Notes under the pieces: generated by a model
The model's input: the letters and a program-made list of their open reading frames with translations, nothing else
Databases searched by the model: none
What the model was told of the DNA's origin: nothing
Shown: piece by piece, positions 59,052-64,000 of the stretch
Position numbering within the stretch: position 1 is the first letter of the stretch
Layout: every line of letters starts with the position of its first letter
NCBI RefSeq assembly: GCF_009650435.1
Contig: NZ_VVIP01000047.1
Coordinates: 1 to 64,000 of the forward strand
Direction of reading: 5' to 3'
DNA from: Foetidibacter luteolus
GTDB taxonomy: Bacteria > Bacteroidota > Bacteroidia > Chitinophagales > Chitinophagaceae
Length of the DNA stretch: 64,000 nucleotides
Program-made: the position numbers and the translations under genes

Positions 59052-60413
59052 TTAGTGATGGTGGTGGTGTACTTTGCTGGCGAAATCTTCGGCACTAATG
59101 CTTTCTTCCTTTACAGTCACCTGCGACTCCAGCAAGTTGAACAATTTAGAAGTCTGTATCTGGAAGTAGGTATTCTCTACAAATTTCTGGTCCTGCATCA
59201 TACGGTTGCTGTATTCTTCCAGCCAGGGTGCGTCATCAAGGCTTTGAACGCCCATATAACCCAGCATTTGCTGCTTTGCCTGTTCTTTTATTTCGCTGTT
59301 ATCTACTACAATTTTGTTTTCGTTGATAAGCTTGGAAGTTATCAGGGTCCATTTTAACTGGTTGGCAAAAGATGGGTATTCTTTTTCTGCCTCTTCGGCA
59401 GTCTTTGCCTTTTCAGTACCTTGTTGCAGCCAGCGTTTTAAAAAGCTGGCGGGAAATTCCATTGGCGTATCATCAACCAGGTGGTGATAAATCTGGTCGT
59501 GCAACTGGTTGCGGCTCTGGCTTTCATTATAGGTTTCAATTTCAACCTTTACCGCGTTGCGGAATTCTTCTTCGGTAGCAATGCCCCTGTTGGGATAAAC
59601 AGTAGCAAAAAACTGCTCGTTCAGTTCTGCTTTTTCTACCAGGCCGAGCTTAGTGATGGTAATTTTAAAGAATTTGTCAGCAGCAGAAGCGTCATCTTTA
59701 GCAAGGCCAAGGTCTCCCAAAATCCACTCTCTTTCCTTTTCATCAAAAGCCTGGCTAAGTTGTATTACCAGTGTATCATCTTTCCTTTTGCCCTTTAGTT
59801 GCTCACGGGTAGCTTCGTTAAAATATCTAAGCAGCAGCGAATTAGATTTGCTGATCCCGCCTTCCACTTCATTGCCGTCCGCGTCTGATTCTTTAAAGTC
59901 AAGGTTCAATACAGTTTCGTCTGATTCAACGGTTTCAGGTTCTGTCATTTTACCGTTGCGTATCTGTAAGCGGTTAATTTCGTCGTTGATCATTTCCTCT
60001 GTTACCTCTATTTTGTAACGGGTAACATTAATGCCGCTGATGTTTACATCAAAACTGGGTTTCAGGCCAATTTCAAAAGCGAACGCATAATCACTGGGGT
60101 TGCTGAGGTCGAACATGCGGGAATCTGTTTCCAGCGGCAGCGGCTGGGCAAAAATATCCAGTTGCTCCTGAACCATGTAGTTGTTCAGCTCTTTTTCAAC
60201 GGTGCGCAGCACTTCATCGGTAAACACGCTTTGGCCATACATTTTTTTAACCAGTCCGGCCGGTACCATGCCTTTGCGAAAACCTGGGATATTAGCGTTT
60301 TTAGCGTATGTTTTCAGGCTTTTTTCAAAGGCTGGGTAATAATCATCTTTAGCCACATTAACTACCAATTTATCGTTTAAAAGGCCAAGATTCTCACGGG
60401 TGATTGTAGCCAT
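59052..60413 (-). CDS. tig: Trigger factor
   Basis: A 453-residue ribosome-associated chaperone. The ribosome-binding region reads GFRKGMVPAGLVKKMYGQSV, a variant of the GFRxGxxP signature. A middle region (about 155-245) occupies the place of the FKBP-like domain but lacks the usual peptidyl-prolyl isomerase signature. A long helical C-terminal substrate cradle follows. Unusually the protein ends SKVHHHHH: five consecutive His codons (59055-59069) just before TAA. It is single-gene, with its own terminator, and precedes the small protein, clpP pair and clpX on the same strand. Confidence 0.93.
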   Translation of the reverse strand: MATITRENLGLLNDKLVVNVAKDDYYPAFEKSLKTYAKNANIPGFRKGMVPAGLVKKMYGQSVFTDEVLRTVEKELNNYMVQEQLDIFAQPLPLETDSRMFDLSNPSDYAFAFEIGLKPSFDVNISGINVTRYKIEVTEEMINDEINRLQIRNGKMTEPETVESDETVLNLDFKESDADGNEVEGGISKSNSLLLRYFNEATREQLKGKRKDDTLVIQLSQAFDEKEREWILGDLGLAKDDASAADKFFKITITKLGLVEKAELNEQFFATVYPNRGIATEEEFRNAVKVEIETYNESQSRNQLHDQIYHHLVDDTPMEFPASFLKRWLQQGTEKAKTAEEAEKEYPSFANQLKWTLITSKLINENKIVVDNSEIKEQAKQQMLGYMGVQSLDDAPWLEEYSNRMMQDQKFVENTYFQIQTSKLFNLLESQVTVKEESISAEDFASKVHHHHH

Positions 60414-60785
60414 GATATTTTATTTTCTGTTGATTTTTAAATGAAGCGGCATTGCAGAAATGCGAAAAAAATATCTGCGTGCCTTAAAACGGGCAGCAAA
60501 GTTAAGGTTTTGGTTGTTTTTGTAAGCAGCTTTTTACAGTGTGTTGAACCAATGTTTGAATGTTTTAACAATATCTGGCTTTGTTTTGCGTGGGTAGAAC
60601 CTGTTTATATAATATGTTAGGTGTGGGATGTATGATGTAAAAAAGAGCGAATTATTTAGAAGTTTGTTATGTATGCAAGCGGCGAAAAAAATCGTAAATC
60701 GTACTTCAACTATCCACCTGTAAACAAAAAAGTCAACCTGTTATCCTTGGGTAGTTCGTATTTCGTAACTCTTACTTGTTTACAG
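60414..60785. other. Upstream region of tig with low-complexity sequence
   Basis: No gene is seen. The first 150 bp should hold the tig promoter. From about 60615 onwards the DNA stutters on GATG and GTAAAAAAG-type words, as also seen at 60930-61050 around the next gene. Confidence 0.5.
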
Positions 60786-60907
60786 CCTGCTGCACTTTCG
60801 GGTGAGGGATTGCAGCGGTTACCCCGGTGAGGCCATCGCAGCAGAGACCTGTGCCGGAGTAATAGCGGAAAGCCCGACCCCTTGCGCAGCTTGGGGGCAC
60901 CCCCAAA
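60786..60907 (-). repeat. Family C dispersed repeat, reverse orientation
   Basis: It runs from GGGTGAGGGATTG to TTGGGGGCACCCCC, the reverse of the copies at 44427 and 63476. It is flanked by TACGAAGTACTT-type low-complexity DNA up to 61065 and by GTGGGTTAGTGG-like runs. No gene lies in 60414-61111. Confidence 0.85.
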
Positions 60908-61111
60908 AGCAAGTACGAAGTACTTACTTATGTTAGATGTTTGATGTGGGATGTAATCAAGTACGAGTTACGAAGTACTTTTTTATGTAAGATGTTTGAT
61001 GTAGGGTGTACGATGTAAAGGAAATGTAAGATGTAAGTGTGGAACGTACGATGCAACACCGGCTACTCCCCACTCGCCATTTACCACTAACCCACTCGCC
61101 CCACATGCAGC

Positions 61112-62302
61112 CTATTTCATGTTTTTAGCCCTTTCTGTTACCGGCGATAACGGTGGCAGGTTACTTACGGGTTTATCCAGGTAAAAGTAAGCGGTAGCCG
61201 AATAATCGTCAATGCGGTAAAAATTAACCCAGCCTTTGGGAAAATTACTGTCCTGCAGGGATAAGGGTGGATTGACTTCAAAAAGCCTTACAAAACCGGT
61301 ATCTGTAGCTACGGAAACCGGTATAAGTTTAACGCCTTTTTGCTGCAGTTCTTTAACCTGCCCATAATCTCCGCCGCCTATCTTTTGAATAGTAGCTTTA
61401 AAGTCGGTTTCAAAGTAAATTTCATCGGGTACATGAAAGCGGTAAAAACAGTATTGTTTCGTTTTTTCATCTGCAACGGTACAGCCCTGGTACAGGTGGT
61501 TGTAAGCGCCTTGCCCCCAGCCGGTACCTATATAATCTTCAGTACCTGTGCCATTGATGGTGGGCAGTTTTGAGTCTCCGTCTATGAACATTTTTACTTC
61601 TCCCTCGCCCCACCAGGTGGTGCCGTAAGTTGTATCTGCATTTACGCCTACGTTTACGCCCAGGAACCTGCCACGGCCCTTTACCAGCGGCAAAAGCTCA
61701 AAATCATTAACCGGGTCTGATGTAATTTCCCTGTGCCATGCTGCATGAAAATATAGTGAATTGGCCGGTGGCTGTTTTTTCAAAAAGTCTATGTCAAAAA
61801 ATAACAGCGGTAAATCTGTACTGCTTTCATTGGTAATAATAATCCTGGCGGCGGTTTTAAATGGCATGGGTATGTAACAGTTAAAAGACCTGCCTTCCGG
61901 GTTGGTGAACAACGCTGATTGAAACACCGCGGTTTTGCCCAGTCCTACCGCAAAAAAGTCACCGAAGGGCACATCTACGGCGGGTTTTGTATGGCCATCC
62001 CAAAACATTCTCAGGCGCAGGGAGCGCAGCATGGCCGGGCTTCTGTCGTTAACGGTAAACCACATTCTTTGTACAATGCCGGCGCCTTTAACATCAAGCA
62101 AGGTTTTTGTTTCGCCGGCTTTTAATGGTTCAAAGGCATTGCCTTTGGCTGTTTTATTGGTTTTGCCACCCTGCCCCTTAAGGCCGTTGATGTTTTCAAA
62201 ACTACTGATGGAAGATTGTGCATTGTCTGGCATGGTGTACAGTTGCTGTGCTTTAAGCTGGCAGGCAAAGCCAAGCAGCAGTAACAGGCAGATATTTCTC
62301 AT
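61112..62302 (-). CDS. Exported GH172 (DUF2961) glycosidase-like protein
   Basis: The 396-residue protein has a signal peptide (MRNICLLLLLGFACQLKAQ). Two jelly-roll-type halves include the family landmarks ENINGLKGQGGKTNKTAKG, GIVQRMWFTVNDRSP, VDVPFGDFFAVGLGK and GTWWGEGEVKMFIDGDSKLPTINGTGTEDYIG-type blocks. GH172 members cleave furanosides such as alpha-D-fructofuranosides or D-arabinofuranosides. The substrate of this one is not evident; family specificity is varied. It is monocistronic, with repeat-rich DNA downstream. Confidence 0.88.
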   Translation of the reverse strand: MRNICLLLLLGFACQLKAQQLYTMPDNAQSSISSFENINGLKGQGGKTNKTAKGNAFEPLKAGETKTLLDVKGAGIVQRMWFTVNDRSPAMLRSLRLRMFWDGHTKPAVDVPFGDFFAVGLGKTAVFQSALFTNPEGRSFNCYIPMPFKTAARIIITNESSTDLPLLFFDIDFLKKQPPANSLYFHAAWHREITSDPVNDFELLPLVKGRGRFLGVNVGVNADTTYGTTWWGEGEVKMFIDGDSKLPTINGTGTEDYIGTGWGQGAYNHLYQGCTVADEKTKQYCFYRFHVPDEIYFETDFKATIQKIGGGDYGQVKELQQKGVKLIPVSVATDTGFVRLFEVNPPLSLQDSNFPKGWVNFYRIDDYSATAYFYLDKPVSNLPPLSPVTERAKNMK

Positions 62303-62405
62303 AAATGCTGATTATGGCAACAAGATAAAAAGTTTGGGCAGGGGCGCCAACGGCGTAGCGGTAGCCGGCCAATCTTATACCGGTTAGTGCCGGTAAAATA
62401 CCGGT

Positions 62406-63287
62406 TTAATCAAATAAGTCAGAGGACAGGTAGCGGTCGCCGCGGTCGCAGATGATGCACACGATAACGCCTTTCTCCAGTTTTTTGGCCACCTGTGTGG
62501 CGGCATAAACGGCGCCGCCGCTGCTCATACCGCAGAAAATAGCTTCTTCCTTTGCCAGGCGTTTAGTCATGGTACGTGCATCCTTTTCATCAACTTCAAC
62601 TACGCTGTCAACACGGCTGCGGTCAAATATTTTGGGCAGGTAAGCTTCCGGCCATTTTCTTATACCAGGTATGCGGGATCCATCCGTAGGCTGGCAGCCT
62701 ACTATCTGCACATCCGGGTTTTGTTCTTTTAAATACCGCGATACGCCCATGATGGTACCGGTTGTACCCATGGCCGATACAAAATGCGTTACTTTACCTT
62801 CCGTATCCTTCCATATTTCAGGGCCGGTGGTGGCATAGTGCATTTTATAATTATCCTCGTTGGCAAACTGGTTTAGCATAACATAACCGCCTTTGGCAAC
62901 CTGCGCATTGGCATAATCAATAGCGGCTTCCATAGAGCCTTCTTTGGGTGTAAGAATTACTTTGGCGCCAAATGCTTCCATAGTAAGCACCCTTTCACGG
63001 GTGGAGTCTTCCGGCATTACCAGCTCTATTTCCACGCCAAAAAGGCTCGCAATCATGGCCAGCGCTATGCCGGTATTACCGCTGGTGGCTTCTATAAGTT
63101 TTATGCCTGGTTTAAGTTCGCCGCGGTCTAAAGCGCCTTTTATCATACCGTAAGCGGCCCTGTCTTTAACACTGCCGCCGGGGTTATTGCCCTCCAGTTT
63201 GGCGTATATGGTTACGTTTTTATTAGTGGGAATATTTTTTAATTCAACTAACGGCGTATTGCCAACAAGATCAAGAATGCCTGCCAT
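62406..63287 (-). CDS. cysM: Cysteine synthase (O-acetylserine sulfhydrylase, CysM/CysK type)
   Basis: A 293-residue PLP enzyme. PLP lysine in GGSVKDRAAYGM; the phosphate/substrate loop EATSGNTGIALAM; MPEDSTRERVLTMEAFGA; GTTGTIMGVSRYLKE; and SSGGAVYAATQVA near the C-terminus. The compact length (under 300 residues) and the absence of a CBS domain favour the CysM branch. It makes L-cysteine from O-acetylserine and sulfide or thiosulfate. Monocistronic on the minus strand, 103 bp upstream-side of the GH172 gene. Confidence 0.93.
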   Translation of the reverse strand: MAGILDLVGNTPLVELKNIPTNKNVTIYAKLEGNNPGGSVKDRAAYGMIKGALDRGELKPGIKLIEATSGNTGIALAMIASLFGVEIELVMPEDSTRERVLTMEAFGAKVILTPKEGSMEAAIDYANAQVAKGGYVMLNQFANEDNYKMHYATTGPEIWKDTEGKVTHFVSAMGTTGTIMGVSRYLKEQNPDVQIVGCQPTDGSRIPGIRKWPEAYLPKIFDRSRVDSVVEVDEKDARTMTKRLAKEEAIFCGMSSGGAVYAATQVAKKLEKGVIVCIICDRGDRYLSSDLFD

Positions 63288-63475
63288 ATCCGGTTATATT
63301 TACAATAAGGTGGTGCAATTTCCGGTTTTATAGGCGAATTGAAAACGAAAAATTTGCTATATGCGGAATTTAAGGCCCACCGGTTACCGGGGCCAGGGCA
63401 ATTTTACGGATGGTTGATGGTACTAAAGCTACGGGATACGGCAGGTTATTGTGTTCTGTCTGAATAAGATTTTTA

Positions 63476-63600
63476 GGGGGTGCCCCCAAGCTATCGCAAG
63501 GGGTCGGGCTTTCCGCTATTACTCCGGCACAGGGCCCCCGCTGCGATGGCCTCACCGGGGTAACCGCTTCAATCCCTCACCCTAAAGTGCAACAGGCAAC
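63476..63600 (+). repeat. Family C dispersed repeat
   Basis: It starts at the palindrome GGGGGTGCCCCC (63476-63487), contains GGGGTCGGGCTTTCCGCT and CTCACCGGGGTAACCGCTTC, and ends CAATCCCTCACCCTAAAGTG. It occupies part of the 509-bp gap between the cysteine synthase and alpha-glucuronidase starts; the remainder shows no gene and should include the promoters of both. Confidence 0.85.
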
Positions 63601-63796
63601 TGTTTTTACGGGCAGGTTTTATACATGCCGTGAGACGCAATGATCTCCACGGTTGATATGGCGGTCATCCTTTTGTTTCTTTAACCAGGCAGGCAAAAAT
63701 GCAACCGATTGCAAAAAAATCTGGATAATGCTTACTTTTAATGCCCTGCGTGGCATTTTGCTGGCTGGTTATGCTGCCAGGTAAAAACCATCTGAA

Positions 63797-64000
63797 ATGA
63801 AAAAAGTTTGTCTTGCCTTTTCTTTTTTTCTTGTAACAATACAGGTTTTTGCGGAAGACGGCTACCGGCTGTGGCTGCGCTATGATAAAATAAGTAACGC
63901 AAAGCTGTTGCAGCAATACCGTCAGCAGGTGCGGAATGTATATTGCCCCAGGGTAAGCCCAACGCTTGAAGCAGCCTGGCAGGAACTTAATGCTGGGTTG
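63797..64000 (+). CDS. GH67 alpha-glucuronidase, N-terminal fragment
   Basis: The first 68 codons of a gene that runs off the window. The signal peptide MKKVCLAFSFFLVTIQVFA is followed by EDGYRLWLRYDKISNAKLLQ, the start characteristic of mature GH67 alpha-glucuronidases, which remove 4-O-methyl-glucuronic acid from xylo-oligosaccharides. The catalytic domain is beyond the edge, so the assignment rests on the N-terminal motif. It implies a xylan-degradation locus to the right. Confidence 0.75.
   Translation, partial: MKKVCLAFSFFLVTIQVFAEDGYRLWLRYDKISNAKLLQQYRQQVRNVYCPRVSPTLEAAWQELNAGL

Noticed and set aside
59055..59069. His-tag from a cloning vector
   Set aside because: The codons run straight into a native stop and native downstream terminator with ordinary flanking genes, so vector origin is unlikely.
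1..64000. tRNA, rRNA or riboswitch genes
   Set aside because: No cloverleaf, rRNA core sequence or known riboswitch motif was recognised in any intergenic gap by eye; a covariance-model scan was not possible.

Overview
The window looks like the chromosome of a member of the Bacteroidota, most plausibly a Chitinophagaceae-type soil or plant-associated bacterium. This rests on gene content: a type IX secretion sorting tail, a TonB-plug protein with carboxypeptidase-like regulatory domains nearby, a DUF6600/YXWGXW lipoprotein, an HPHGMPPGQAKK lipoprotein, a bifunctional RhaEW-type enzyme, a GH106/GH172/GH67 glycosidase repertoire, and few Shine-Dalgarno sites. The family-level placement is inference. 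No rRNA, tRNA, CRISPR array, prophage or complete insertion sequence was seen.

Layout. 1-3.8 kb: the end of an AraC regulator, then an outer-membrane-type protein and a four-gene operon (O-acetyltransferase, Cys-hydrolase, cupin lipoprotein, cyclophilin-like lipoprotein). Both transcription units start with the same 37-bp element. 3.8-5.3 kb: duplicated repeat sequence around a small lipoprotein, with a 207-bp MITE-like insertion. 5.3-11 kb: an M20 amidohydrolase, a large MG2/TonB-plug protein and a carboxypeptidase-regulatory-domain protein. 11.3-12.9 kb: an AT-rich pair, an RDD membrane protein and a GyrB-like protein whose ATP site has decayed. 13.6-15.7 kb: a phage-tail-like S74 repeat protein with a T9SS tail. 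16.2-25.2 kb: an exopolysaccharide cluster on the minus strand (initiating sugar transferase, two GT2, acyltransferase, possible GT, flippase, GT11 fucosyltransferase, methyltransferase). It adjoins a stand-alone receiver, an Hpt protein and an NtrC-type regulator. 28.3-29.3 kb: gatC and a LolD-like ATPase, followed by a three-copy 92-bp tandem repeat.

29.7-45.3 kb is a complete L-rhamnose utilisation locus. A divergent GntR-type regulator faces a secreted GH106 alpha-L-rhamnosidase, the RhaT symporter, the RhaEW aldolase/dehydrogenase, the RhaM mutarotase, an RhaI isomerase, an FGGY kinase and LutABC. Together they take rhamnosides to DHAP plus L-lactate and then to pyruvate. The row ends at a perfect 17-bp terminator hairpin.

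45.3-64 kb: a small lipoprotein, an IscA-like protein, a DUF6600 protein, an exported protein with a DxDDT motif, tsaD, a gluconate-type FGGY kinase divergent from a GMC dehydrogenase with its subunit 3, a SprT-like protein, and a proteostasis block (two ClpP paralogues, ClpX, an unlisted 57-aa protein and trigger factor ending in five histidines). Then come a GH172 protein, a cysteine synthase and the start of a GH67 alpha-glucuronidase.

Throughout, intergenic space is colonised by at least three dispersed repeat families (called A, B and C here), two MITE-like insertions with 10-bp target duplications, and low-complexity runs. These, and the GyrB-like pseudo-ATPase, are the least ordinary parts of the window.
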